Shown: piece after piece, positions 25,834 through 34,289 of the stretch
Numbering within the stretch: position 1 is the stretch's first letter
Layout: each line of letters begins with the position of its first letter
DNA from: an uncultured Clostridia bacterium
GTDB lineage: Bacteria; Bacillota; Clostridia; TANB77; CAG-508
Direction of reading: 5' to 3'
DNA length: 64,000 nt
NCBI GenBank assembly: GCA_948524275.1
Contig: CAOSLI010000002.1
Coordinates: 277,690 to 341,689, forward strand
Notes under the pieces: model-generated
What the model was told of the DNA's origin: nothing
The model's input: only the letters and a program-made list of their open reading frames with translations
Database searches by the model: none
Position numbers and translations under genes: made by a program

Positions 25834-26292
25834 TTATTTATTTAGCAAGTATATTGATAAATTTAAGTATGACGCAAACAATACCCATAATAAATATGGT
25901 ATTTGAAGCAAGCCTGAGACTTTATTTGCTTTATAAAATTTAAATATCATAATAGCTACTAAAATAGCAAGAATAATTATCCAAATAAAAGCAAACAATC
26001 TCCATTTTAAAACAAAAAACGCAATTGGCCATAAAACATTTACAAATAACTGAATAAAGTATATTAAATTTATATCAAAAGTAATTAACGATTTTTCCTT
26101 AAGTATTCCATACGAAACTCCCATTAAAATATAAAGAATAGTCCACATAATTGGAAACAACAAACTAGGCGGTGCAAGAAAAGGTTTCTGCAAAGAATTA
26201 TAATCCATAGAACCTGAAATAATAAAGCCCACTATCCCACCTATAATTACGGGAATCAATATAGATTTAGCATATATTTTAAATTTTGACAT
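25834..26292 (-). CDS. tspO: TspO/MBR family membrane protein
   Basis: 152 residues, five transmembrane helices. It shows the family features KPFLAPPSLLFPIMWTILY in the first loop and helix, YFIQLFVNVLWPIAFFVLKW mid-protein, and a final YLLWVLFASYLNLSIYLLN. TspO binds and degrades porphyrins, and its role in anaerobes is unclear. The ribosome site GGAGG precedes the ATG. It is monocistronic. Confidence 0.93.
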   Translation of the reverse strand: MSKFKIYAKSILIPVIIGGIVGFIISGSMDYNSLQKPFLAPPSLLFPIMWTILYILMGVSYGILKEKSLITFDINLIYFIQLFVNVLWPIAFFVLKWRLFAFIWIIILAILVAIMIFKFYKANKVSGLLQIPYLLWVLFASYLNLSIYLLNK

Positions 26293-26486
26293 AAAAAGGC
26301 CTCCTTTTTACTATTCTATTAGAATATAAAAAAAATATACATAAATAAAATATGAAAATTTTCTATTGAATTTGCAATTTATTGTGATAAAATATATAGA
26401 ATAAAAATAATTGTATCAATACCACTATACGTAGCATATCTATTATAAATAGTGTCAACGACACAAATCAGAGGAGATGAAACAAA

Positions 26487-27365
26487 ATGGAACAATTAGA
26501 TCATGAAAAGGTTGCAATAAAAGTATCATTATACAGTATTATTGCAAATACATTTTTATCAATATTTAAGTTACTAGCAGGTGTAATTGGTAAGTCCGGA
26601 GCTATGCTATCAGATGCCGTTCATTCTATGTCTGATGTTTTTAGTACAATAGTTGTAATAATAGGAGTAAAATTAGCAGGCAAAAAAGAAGATAAAGATC
26701 ACCAATATGGACATGAAAGACTAGAATGTGTTGCAGCAATAATCTTAGCAATGAGCTTAATTTTAGTTGGAATTGGAATAGGAGTTTCAGGAATAAAAAA
26801 TATTATATCTGGAAATTATGAGAACTTAGCGATTCCAAGTATGTTAGCTTTAGTTGCGGCCATTGTTTCTATAATAGTAAAAGAAGGAATGTTCTGGTAT
26901 ACAAGAAAAGCAGCAAAAAAGATAAACTCATCTGCACTTATGGCTGATGCTTGGCATCATCGTTCAGACAGCCTATCTTCAATAGGAAGCTTTGTTGGAA
27001 TATTAGGAGCAAGATTAGGATTTCCAGTATTGGATTCAATTGCCAGTGTAGTTATTTGTGCATTTATTTTAAAAGCAGGATATGACATTTTTAGAGATGC
27101 GGTAAAACAAGTAGTAGATGAAGCATGTGATGATGAGACAGTTTCAAAAATATGCAATATTGCATCTGAACAAGAAGGAGTAATAAATGTAGATGATATA
27201 AAAACCAGACTATTTGCCTCTAAGATTTATATTGATTTAGAAATTAGTGTAGACGGGGAAAAATCTCTAAAAGAAGCACATGAAGTTGCACAAAAGGTTC
27301 ATGATGAAATAGAAAAAGACATAGAATTAGTAAAACATTGTATGGTACATGTAAATCCAGCATAA
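26487..27365 (+). CDS. Cation diffusion facilitator (CDF) metal exporter
   Basis: 292 residues: six membrane helices with the metal-site pairs in MLSDAVHSMSD and LMADAWHHRSDSL, the DHQYGHERLE loop, and a C-terminal cytosolic dimer domain from ~210. It exports Zn2+, Mn2+ or Fe2+ by H+ antiport. The Asp/His pairs suggest Zn or Mn, but selectivity cannot be read with certainty. A short GTGTC/GACAC hairpin lies just before the ribosome site. No metal riboswitch is seen. Confidence 0.93.
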   Translation: MEQLDHEKVAIKVSLYSIIANTFLSIFKLLAGVIGKSGAMLSDAVHSMSDVFSTIVVIIGVKLAGKKEDKDHQYGHERLECVAAIILAMSLILVGIGIGVSGIKNIISGNYENLAIPSMLALVAAIVSIIVKEGMFWYTRKAAKKINSSALMADAWHHRSDSLSSIGSFVGILGARLGFPVLDSIASVVICAFILKAGYDIFRDAVKQVVDEACDDETVSKICNIASEQEGVINVDDIKTRLFASKIYIDLEISVDGEKSLKEAHEVAQKVHDEIEKDIELVKHCMVHVNPA

Positions 27366-27396
27366 AGAGACATTGTAATTGAATAAATTTAGAACG

Positions 27397-27423
27397 CTCA
27401 CTGTAAAAGGTGAGTATTTTTTT
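27397..27423 (+). terminator. Terminator of the CDF gene
   Basis: CTCAC/GTGAG hairpin followed by TATTTTTTT. It overlaps the A tract used by the minus-strand RNA terminator. Confidence 0.7.
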
Positions 27424-27427
27424 GAGC

Positions 27428-27456
27428 AAAAAAACGGAGCCCCTGTTGGGACTCCG
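27428..27456 (-). terminator. Terminator of the tRNA-Lys/ncRNA unit
   Basis: Minus strand CGGAGTCCC-AACA-GGGGCTCCG followed by seven T. Confidence 0.88.
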
Positions 27457-27650
27457 CTGCCTATAATGCATATTGTGTACCTTACAGTCGCAGGTTACAC
27501 TTCAGCACAAGGACTTTCGCCTTAGTTTACAAAGGATCCCGTCCAGTGCAAAAAAAGGCCATTAGGCTTGCCTAAGAAGACAGCCAGTTTGGGACAGATG
27601 AGGCGCACCTCAAAAGTCTATGTATGTGCTAAACTGGAATAAACCAGTTA
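27428..27650 (-). ncRNA. Structured non-coding RNA downstream of tRNA-Lys (family not identified)
   Basis: About 220 bases of unusually GC-rich, hairpin-dense sequence with no open frame. On the minus strand it runs from the tRNA-Lys 3' end to a strong terminator. It has GAGG-TGCG-CCTC and TTAGGC-AA-GCCTAA hairpins. A long-range pairing joins TTTAGCACA (near the start) with TGTGCTGAA (toward the end). The size and rod-like pairing would allow a 6S-type RNA, but I do not see a signature that proves it. It has no promoter of its own, so it is probably co-transcribed with the tRNA. Confidence 0.55.
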
Positions 27651-27726
27651 TGGTGGGCAACCAGGGAATCGAACCCTGGACCTTCTGATTAAGAGTCAGC
27701 TGCTCTACCAACTGAGCTAGTCACCC
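27651..27726 (-). tRNA. tRNA-Lys (CTT)
   Basis: Minus strand cloverleaf: acceptor GGGTGAC with GTTGCCC, anticodon stem CTGA/TCAG with loop giving CTT, T arm CCAGGGTTCGATTCCCTGG, encoded CCA. It is the second Lys isoacceptor in the window. Confidence 0.95.
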
Positions 27727-27950
27727 ATATAAGCAATACTAAATTATTATACAATGATTTGAAATATATGTCAACTATTTTTCTAAAAAAATTATATACA
27801 ATGTACAATATCAAAAACAATAATAAAATCATAGAATAGATTAAGGTAATTAAATTGGATGTAAATATACAAAGTCATAAAAGCTAATAAAATTCTTCAT
27901 AGTTATTAAAAATAAATTTTAATAGAAGGAGGAAAGGATTGTAACTAAAA

Positions 27951-28730
27951 ATGGAAAATGACAAAAAAGAAAATGCAGAAGAAGAAATAGTCTTAAAAGT
28001 TAATAATATTAGCAAAACATATCAAGCAAAAAATGGAGAAATTGAAGCGCTAACAAACATAAACTTTGACATAAAACAAGGTGAATTTATTAGTATAATA
28101 GGACCAAGTGGATGTGGAAAATCAACACTACTATCAATAATATCAGGACTAGAAAGTAAAACAAAAGGAGAAATAAAAATAGATGGAAAAGTAGGATATA
28201 TGCTACAAAAAGATAATCTTCTAGAATGGAGAACAATATATAAGAATGTATTACTAGGACTTGAAATACAAAAAACAAACACAGATGAAAATAAAAAATA
28301 TGTAATAGAATTACTAAAAAAATACGGACTATATGAATTTAAAGACAAATATCCAATGCAATTATCTGGAGGAATGAGGCAAAGAGTTGCGCTAATTAGA
28401 ACTCTTGCAATAAGACCTAAAATATTGCTATTAGATGAAGCATTTTCTGCTTTAGACTATCAGACTAGACTAATGGTAACAGAAGACATCTATAAAATAC
28501 TAAAAGAAGAAAATATTACAGCGCTCATGGTAACACATGATATATCAGAAGCAATAAGTATGTCAGACAGAGTAATAGTATTAAGTCAAAGACCAGCAAC
28601 GGTAAAAAACATATACAATATAGAATTTGATATGCCAAACAGAACTCCTCTAAACTGTAGAGAAAGCCCAAAATTCAGTAGATATTTTAACTCAATGTGG
28701 AAGGAGCTAGAGGAAGATGAAGAAAAATAA
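27951..28730 (+). CDS. ABC importer ATPase (nitrate/sulfonate/taurine type)
   Basis: 259 residues. Walker A GPSGCGKST near residue 53, signature LSGGMRQRVALIRTLA, Walker B ILLLDEAFSALD, switch His in MVTHDISEA. Closest in style to SsuB/TauB. It energises uptake by the permease and binding protein that follow. Its end overlaps the permease start by 14 bases, which shows an operon. GGAGGAAAGG lies upstream of the ATG. Confidence 0.92.
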   Translation: MENDKKENAEEEIVLKVNNISKTYQAKNGEIEALTNINFDIKQGEFISIIGPSGCGKSTLLSIISGLESKTKGEIKIDGKVGYMLQKDNLLEWRTIYKNVLLGLEIQKTNTDENKKYVIELLKKYGLYEFKDKYPMQLSGGMRQRVALIRTLAIRPKILLLDEAFSALDYQTRLMVTEDIYKILKEENITALMVTHDISEAISMSDRVIVLSQRPATVKNIYNIEFDMPNRTPLNCRESPKFSRYFNSMWKELEEDEEK

Positions 28731-29523
28731 ATTAAAAAGTGAAATATCAATAGACAGAAAAAGATACTTAAAAAAAATTAAAGTAAATAAAGTATTAGTG
28801 CTAGTTACACAAATTGGAATATTAGTAGCATTTATAGGTATATGGGAATTACTTGCAAATCAAGGAATAATAGACAGTTTTATAACGAGTCAGCCATCAA
28901 GGATAGTAAAAACATTTTTAAATCTATCAAGTAATGACTTATTAGAACATTTAAAAATAACATTAATAGAGACATTAACAGGATTTACCCTAGGAACTAT
29001 ATTTGGTGTTATAATTGCAATCATATTATGGTGGTCACCATTTATATCAAAGGTATCAGAACCATTTCTTGTAGTACTAAATAGTTTGCCAAAAGTAGCA
29101 TTAGGACCAATAATAATAATTTGGGTAGGAGCAGGAATGCCAGCAATAATAGTAATGGCACTCGCAATTTCACTAATAGTAACAATATTAGACATCTTAA
29201 ATGGACTAATAAACACAGACAAAGAAAAAATAAAAATGGCAAGAACTTTTAATGCAAATAAAATGCAAGTATTGACAAAAGTAGTCTTACCAGCTAATAT
29301 AACCACTTTATTTAATACGCTCAAAGTAAATATAGGACTATCACTTGTAGGTGTAATATCAGGTGAATTCTTAGTATCAAAGGGAGGACTTGGATATCTA
29401 ATAGTATATGGAGGGCAAGTATTCAAATTAGACTTAGTAATGACAAGTGTAATTATTTTAGGAATTGTTGCAGCCTTAATGTACGAAGTAATAGAACTAA
29501 TGAGAAGAAAAATAGTAAAATAA
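28717..29523 (+). CDS. ABC importer permease (SsuC/TauC type)
   Basis: 268 residues, six membrane helices. The cytosolic coupling loop is near residues 165-195 (ARTFNANKMQVLTKVVLPAN), the EAA-like motif of this family. It has a short basic N-terminus. It overlaps the ATPase gene and is followed by the binding protein after a repeat-containing gap. Confidence 0.92.
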   Translation: MKKNKLKSEISIDRKRYLKKIKVNKVLVLVTQIGILVAFIGIWELLANQGIIDSFITSQPSRIVKTFLNLSSNDLLEHLKITLIETLTGFTLGTIFGVIIAIILWWSPFISKVSEPFLVVLNSLPKVALGPIIIIWVGAGMPAIIVMALAISLIVTILDILNGLINTDKEKIKMARTFNANKMQVLTKVVLPANITTLFNTLKVNIGLSLVGVISGEFLVSKGGLGYLIVYGGQVFKLDLVMTSVIILGIVAALMYEVIELMRRKIVK

Positions 29524-29535
29524 TTAATCAAGGAG

Positions 29536-29566
29536 TCAACCAAGAGGGACGGTCTTTTTTGGTTGA
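29536..29566. repeat. REP-like palindromic repeat, copy 1
   Basis: 31 bases, TCAACCAAGAGGGACGGTC... ending TTGGTTGA, with self-complementary ends. An inverted copy lies at 29653-29683. Confidence 0.75.
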
Positions 29567-29652
29567 CGACTTGACAAAACGACAAACATAAACATACAAG
29601 CGTTGATATAAGCGAAGGAAAATAATATGAAAAATATTGATAAGAATAAAAT

Positions 29653-29683
29653 TCAACCAAAAAGGACCGTCCCTCTTGGTTGA
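29653..29683. repeat. REP-like palindromic repeat, copy 2 (inverted)
   Basis: The reverse complement of copy 1 with one mismatch in 31 bases. The two flank ~86 bases of non-coding sequence inside the ABC operon. The pair can form a long stem between permease and binding-protein genes. Confidence 0.75.
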
Positions 29684-29705
29684 AAAAAAGAAAGGAAATT
29701 TAGAA

Positions 29706-30743
29706 ATGAATAAGAAAATAGTGGCTGCGGTTATAACTATTGCCATAATAATATTGGCAATAATTATTGGAGTAGTAAGCACAAATGTAAACAAAAATAA
29801 AAAAGCAGAAGCAAATGTAGAAAAACAAATGAAAACAATACAGTTAAATGAGGTTACAAGATCCGTATTTTATGCACCTATGTATGCAGCAATAAACAAA
29901 GGATTTTTTGAAGAAGAGGGACTAAAACTAGAACTTACAACTGGTCAAGGTGCTGATAATGTAATGACATCAATTTTATCTGGACAAAGCGATATTGGTC
30001 TATGTGGACCAGAAGCGGCAATTTATGTCTATAACGAAGGAAAAGAAGACTATGTAGAAGTATTTTCACAATTAACAAAAAGAGATGGTTCATTTTTAGT
30101 AAGTAGAGAAAAAAATGATAATTTCTCTTGGAATGATTTAAAAGGAAAAACTGTAATACCTGGAAGAAAAGGCGGAGTGCCATATATGACACTAGAATAT
30201 GTTATAAAGCAAAATGGATTGAATCCTGAAAAAGATTTAACACTAGACGACAGTATAAAATTTGACTTAATGGCAGGAGCTTTTGCATCAGGAACTGCAG
30301 ATTTTGTTACACTATTTGAGCCTACAGCCTCAATGACTGAGGATGCAGGAAAAGGATATATTGTAGCAGCAGTAGGAGAAGCAGCAGGAGAAGTACCATA
30401 TACAGCATACTGTGCTAAAAAAAGCTATATTGAAAAAAATCCAGATATAATAGAAAGCTTTGCAAGAGCAACTTATAAAGGACAGAAATGGGCAAAAGAG
30501 CATTCTGCAAGAGAAATTGCAGAAGCAGTAATAAGCTTTTTCCCAGATACAAGTGTAGAATCATTAGAAAACTCAATACAAAGCTATAAAAACATAGATG
30601 CTTGGAATGAGACACCAATATTAAAGAAAGAAGCATTTGATAAATTACAACTTATCATGACAGAAGCAGGAGAACTAAAAACTCAAGCCCCATATGACAA
30701 AGTAGTAAACAATAAATATGCAGAAAAAGTTACAGCTGAATAA
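29706..30743 (+). CDS. ABC importer substrate-binding protein (NMT1/SsuA-like)
   Basis: 345 residues. The N-terminal hydrophobic helix (VAAVITIAIIILAIIIGVV) has no lipobox Cys, so it is likely an uncleaved anchor. The bi-lobed NMT1-type domain includes FYAPMYAAINKGFFEEEGL, GQGADNVMTSILSGQSDIGLCGPEAA and GRKGGVPYMTLEYV. It lacks the Cys-rich motif of thiamine-precursor binders, so sulfonate, nitrate or another small organic ligand is possible. ATG 29706 has AAAGGAAAT upstream. Confidence 0.88.
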   Translation: MNKKIVAAVITIAIIILAIIIGVVSTNVNKNKKAEANVEKQMKTIQLNEVTRSVFYAPMYAAINKGFFEEEGLKLELTTGQGADNVMTSILSGQSDIGLCGPEAAIYVYNEGKEDYVEVFSQLTKRDGSFLVSREKNDNFSWNDLKGKTVIPGRKGGVPYMTLEYVIKQNGLNPEKDLTLDDSIKFDLMAGAFASGTADFVTLFEPTASMTEDAGKGYIVAAVGEAAGEVPYTAYCAKKSYIEKNPDIIESFARATYKGQKWAKEHSAREIAEAVISFFPDTSVESLENSIQSYKNIDAWNETPILKKEAFDKLQLIMTEAGELKTQAPYDKVVNNKYAEKVTAE

Positions 30744-30833
30744 TTATTGACAAAGAATATAACCAATAGTATAATCGTCATATAAAGTTTGCATAGGTAA
30801 ACAATATCAACGACAACAAAGGGGGAAAGCAGC

Positions 30834-31157
30834 ATGATTAGACGGTTAAAAGAGATTTTGAAGACAATTGTTTTTGAAATTAAGGCTCATAAGGCGTGGA
30901 AGATTCTGGCTCCAAGCACTGTAGATGAACCACAGTTTACTCTAGGCGATAGAATACAAGTCATATGCATTTTAGCTTATATTAAAAAGCAATATACAAA
31001 AGAAGACAATCCAGAAGAGCTCGACGTAGAACTTAGGGAAGGTATAAAATTATATTGCTTAAATGACAGAGTAATAAAAGCCCTGTCAAATAAGGGGTAT
31101 ATGATTTGTATGTACCAAAGAGAGTATAACAAAGCACAAAGTTACCAGATTTGGTAA
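30834..31157 (+). CDS. Conserved-looking small protein of unknown function
   Basis: 107 residues, not recognised. Basic amphipathic N-terminus (RRLKEILKTIVFEIKAHKAWK), a predicted helical middle, and an aromatic C-terminus (MICMYQREYNKAQSYQIW). It has no signal peptide or membrane segment. A strong ribosome site GGGGGAAAG precedes the ATG, and a clear terminator follows (CTAAAATCTAG/CTAGATTTTAG, 31160-31195). It is a separate transcription unit between the ABC importer and the DUF2974 gene. Confidence 0.65.
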   Translation: MIRRLKEILKTIVFEIKAHKAWKILAPSTVDEPQFTLGDRIQVICILAYIKKQYTKEDNPEELDVELREGIKLYCLNDRVIKALSNKGYMICMYQREYNKAQSYQIW

Positions 31158-31159
31158 AA

Positions 31160-31198
31160 CTAAAATCTAGGCTATTAAGGTAGTCTAGATTTTAGCTA
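31160..31198 (+). terminator. Terminator of the 107-residue gene
   Basis: CTAAAATCTAG (31160-31170) and CTAGATTTTAG (31185-31195), then CTATTT. Confidence 0.8.
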
Positions 31199-31316
31199 TT
31201 TAACAATAATTAAAAATAATCACTAGTAAATTATTGTAAACTACTATAAAATGTAGTATACTATAAGTATTGTAATTTTTATAAAGTAAAATTTTACAAT
31301 TAACATGGAGGTAGAC

Positions 31317-32441
31317 ATGCCCAATATAAACAATTACTTAGAATGGAGAGGAGATCTAAAGCTAGAAAATGATCCATTAAATGAAGTAGATAACATGATT
31401 TTATCGAGGTTTTCATACATGCCATTTAATAAGATAGAAATAAGCGAAGATGAAACAATGGGAAGTATTGCAGAAAAGATAAAAGACTTTCCAGTAGAAG
31501 AATTTAATATAGCTGGGGACAAGCCTTTGGCAAACCACATTGTAAATTCAGCAAGATTTAAAGATTTAAAGGTTACAGATTATGAAGAAAATACAGACTT
31601 ATCAGTAGAAAAACAATTTGCAGCAATTACAATTCATCTAGGAAATGGAGAAATATATGTATCATTTTGTGGAACAGATAATAGTATAGTAGGATGGAAA
31701 GAAGACTTTAATTTAAGCTTTTCTCAGCATTTGCCATCTCAAATAGAAGGTGTAGAATACCTAAAAAGAATAGCAAATAGATACAGTGAAAAGATTCATG
31801 TTGGAGGTCACTCAAAAGGCGGAAATGTGGCAGCATATGCTGCAATATTTGCAGGGCAAGAGGTGCAAAATCAGATAATAGACATAACAAATCATGATGG
31901 ACCAGGATTTGATGGAGATATAATTCAAAAGGAAGAATATAAGAAAATATTAGACAAATTTGTCACATATATTCCTCAATCATCAGTGATTGGAAGATTG
32001 CTAGAACATAAAGAAAAAAACATAGTAGTAAAAAGTACAGAAAGAGGAATAATGCAACATGACATATACTCATGGCAAATAAATGCAAAATATGCTATAA
32101 CAGAACTACAAGTTACAAAAGAAAGTGATCTTGTAAGAAACATAATAAAAACATGGCTTGAAGACACAACACCAGAGCAAAGAAAAAACGTAATAGATAT
32201 AATCTATAATATATTAGTATCTGCAGACGCAACAACAATGAGAGACTTATCATCAGCAAAGGTAAAAAGTTTAGGACGAATTTTAAAGCTATATAACAAA
32301 GTAGATGAAAATGATAAGAAACTTATATTAAAAGTATTTGCAAGTCTAGGTACAGCTACGAAACAAAATCTAAAGACAAGAGAGCCTAAAAAAGAAATAA
32401 TTTTAAATAAAAAGAAAATATGGACAAAAGGTAACATATAA
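31317..32441 (+). CDS. DUF2974 alpha/beta-hydrolase-like protein
   Basis: 374 residues. It opens with INNYLEWRGDL as usual for DUF2974. The nucleophile elbow is GGHSKGGNVAAYAA, preceded by the ITIHLGNGEIYVSFCGTD strand. These lipase-like cytosolic proteins are frequent in Firmicutes, and their substrate is unknown. ATG 31317 follows ATGGAGG by five bases. The ABC-F gene begins 12 bases after its stop, so the two are co-transcribed. Confidence 0.85.
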   Translation: MPNINNYLEWRGDLKLENDPLNEVDNMILSRFSYMPFNKIEISEDETMGSIAEKIKDFPVEEFNIAGDKPLANHIVNSARFKDLKVTDYEENTDLSVEKQFAAITIHLGNGEIYVSFCGTDNSIVGWKEDFNLSFSQHLPSQIEGVEYLKRIANRYSEKIHVGGHSKGGNVAAYAAIFAGQEVQNQIIDITNHDGPGFDGDIIQKEEYKKILDKFVTYIPQSSVIGRLLEHKEKNIVVKSTERGIMQHDIYSWQINAKYAITELQVTKESDLVRNIIKTWLEDTTPEQRKNVIDIIYNILVSADATTMRDLSSAKVKSLGRILKLYNKVDENDKKLILKVFASLGTATKQNLKTREPKKEIILNKKKIWTKGNI

Positions 32442-32453
32442 AAGGGAGGGAAC

Positions 32454-34034
32454 ATGCTTACAACAACAGGAGTATCGGTAAGATTTGGAAAAAGAGTCTT
32501 ATATGAAGATGTAAATATAAAATTTAATAAAGGGTGTTGCTACGGAATAATCGGAGCAAACGGAACAGGAAAATCAACATTTTTAAAAGTTTTATCAGGA
32601 GAATTAGAACCAAGTAAAGGGGAAGTATCAAAAGATAAAACGGAAAGAATATCAGTACTAAACCAAAACCACTTCGCTTTTGAAGACAAAACTGTAATAG
32701 ACACAGTAGTTATGGGAAACAAAGAGCTATACGACATCAAAGTCCAGAAAGATGCAATATACGCTAAACCTGACTTTAGTGAAGAAGATGGAATGAAAGC
32801 AGCAAAACTTGAAGAAAGATTTGCAGAATTAGATGGATGGAACGCAGAAAGTTCAGCAGAAAGTTTACTTAATGACTTAGGGATTTCACCAGAAAAACAT
32901 TATAAATTAATGAGTGACATAGAAGCAAAAGAGAAAGTAAAAATACTGTTAGCACAAGCATTATTTGGAAATCCAGATATTTTGCTTTTAGATGAGCCAA
33001 CAAACGACTTGGATTTAAAGACAATCTCATGGCTTGAAGAATTTCTAATAAACTTTGAAAACACAGTGATAGTAGTATCACATGACAGATACTTCTTAAA
33101 TAAAGTATGTACACACATTTGCGATGTTGACTTTGGAGAAATAAAAGTATTCCCAGGAAACTATGACTTCTGGTACGAATCAAGCCAACTTTTGCAAAAG
33201 CAAATGAGAGAACAAAACAAAAAGAAAGAAGAAAAAATAAAAGAACTTCAAGACTTTATTGCAAGATTTAGTGCTAATGCATCAAAATCAAAACAAGCAA
33301 CATCTAGAAAAAAATCACTAGAAAAGATACAATTAGATGAAATAAAACCATCAGCAAGAAAATATCCATATATTGATTTTAAGCCTGATAGACTACCAGG
33401 AAACGAAATATTAGAAGTTAAAAACATAAGCAAAACAGTAAATGGAGAAAAGATACTTGAAAATATATCGTTTAAAGTAAAAGAAAACGACAAAATTGCA
33501 GTTCTAGCAGAAAATGAAAATGCAATAACAGTATTATTCCAAATACTATCAGGAGAACTAGAGCCAGACTCAGGAGAAATAAAATGGGGAACAACAATAG
33601 CAGCAAACTACTTTCCAAAGGACAATAACTACTTATTTAGCGGAAAAGAAAGTATAACAGATTGGCTAAGACAATACTCAAAAGACCCAGATGAAACATA
33701 TGTAAGGAGTTTCTTAGGAAGAATGTTATTCTCAGGAGAAGAAGCGCTAAAAGAAGTAAATGTTTTATCAGGAGGAGAAAAAGTAAGATGTGTATTATCA
33801 AAAATAATGCTATCAGGAGCAAACTTCTTAATATTAGACGAGCCAACAAACCATCTAGACATGGAATCAATTACAGCACTAAATGAAGGAATGGAGAAAT
33901 TCCCAGGTAACATGATATTTACATCACATGACCACCAATTAACTCAAACAGTAGCAAATAGAATATTTGAAATAAAGAAAGATGGATTAGTTGATAAAGA
34001 AACAACTTATAATGAGTATTTAGGAATAGAATAA
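32454..34034 (+). CDS. ABC-F family ATPase (YbiT-like) with degenerate second nucleotide site
   Basis: 526 residues, two ATP-binding domains and no membrane segment. Domain 1: GANGTGKST, degenerate signature MSDIEAKEKVKILLAQ, Walker B ILLLDEPTNDLD. The ABC-F linker helices are at ~240-300. Domain 2: Walker A is replaced by LAENENAITVLF (no Lys or Gly pattern), but the signature LSGGEKVRCVLS, LILDEPTNHLD and switch His are kept. ABC-F proteins act on the ribosome in translation or antibiotic protection. Composite sites in YbiT-type proteins are often weakened, but the loss here is marked. It follows the DUF2974 gene. Confidence 0.88.
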   Translation: MLTTTGVSVRFGKRVLYEDVNIKFNKGCCYGIIGANGTGKSTFLKVLSGELEPSKGEVSKDKTERISVLNQNHFAFEDKTVIDTVVMGNKELYDIKVQKDAIYAKPDFSEEDGMKAAKLEERFAELDGWNAESSAESLLNDLGISPEKHYKLMSDIEAKEKVKILLAQALFGNPDILLLDEPTNDLDLKTISWLEEFLINFENTVIVVSHDRYFLNKVCTHICDVDFGEIKVFPGNYDFWYESSQLLQKQMREQNKKKEEKIKELQDFIARFSANASKSKQATSRKKSLEKIQLDEIKPSARKYPYIDFKPDRLPGNEILEVKNISKTVNGEKILENISFKVKENDKIAVLAENENAITVLFQILSGELEPDSGEIKWGTTIAANYFPKDNNYLFSGKESITDWLRQYSKDPDETYVRSFLGRMLFSGEEALKEVNVLSGGEKVRCVLSKIMLSGANFLILDEPTNHLDMESITALNEGMEKFPGNMIFTSHDHQLTQTVANRIFEIKKDGLVDKETTYNEYLGIE

Positions 34035-34036
34035 TA

Positions 34037-34073
34037 AAAAAACTCTTCAGTAAATAAAAACTGAGGAGTTTTC
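34037..34073 (+). terminator. Terminator of the DUF2974/ABC-F operon
   Basis: AAAACTCTTCAG and CTGAGGAGTTTT with one bulge, followed by TTCTA. Confidence 0.8.
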
Positions 34074-34289
34074 TATGTACCTTAAACGCATGTGTCCCTA
34101 GAAAAAACAAATTTATATTACAAAAATGTAATATAAAAGATAAAAACATGTAATTAAAAAGCTTGAAACCTACTTCCGTAAATATAAAAATTATGTCGAA
34201 TGTTGTAAGAAAAAGAGAGTATATTGAACATTAAAAATAAATGTGATAATAAAATAATAACTAATATTATAAAAAGGAAGGTAACGAAA

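Noticed and set aside
27428..27650. RNase P, SRP RNA or a T-box leader
   Set aside because: I do not find the SRP tetraloop region, the conserved RNase P P4 sequences or the T-box GGTGG motif. The unit also ends at a terminator without a downstream gene on that strand.
29567..29652. A short coding region or MITE with transposase between the inverted repeats
   Set aside because: The 86-base spacer has no usable frame with a ribosome site other than the start region of the binding protein, and I see no target-site duplication.
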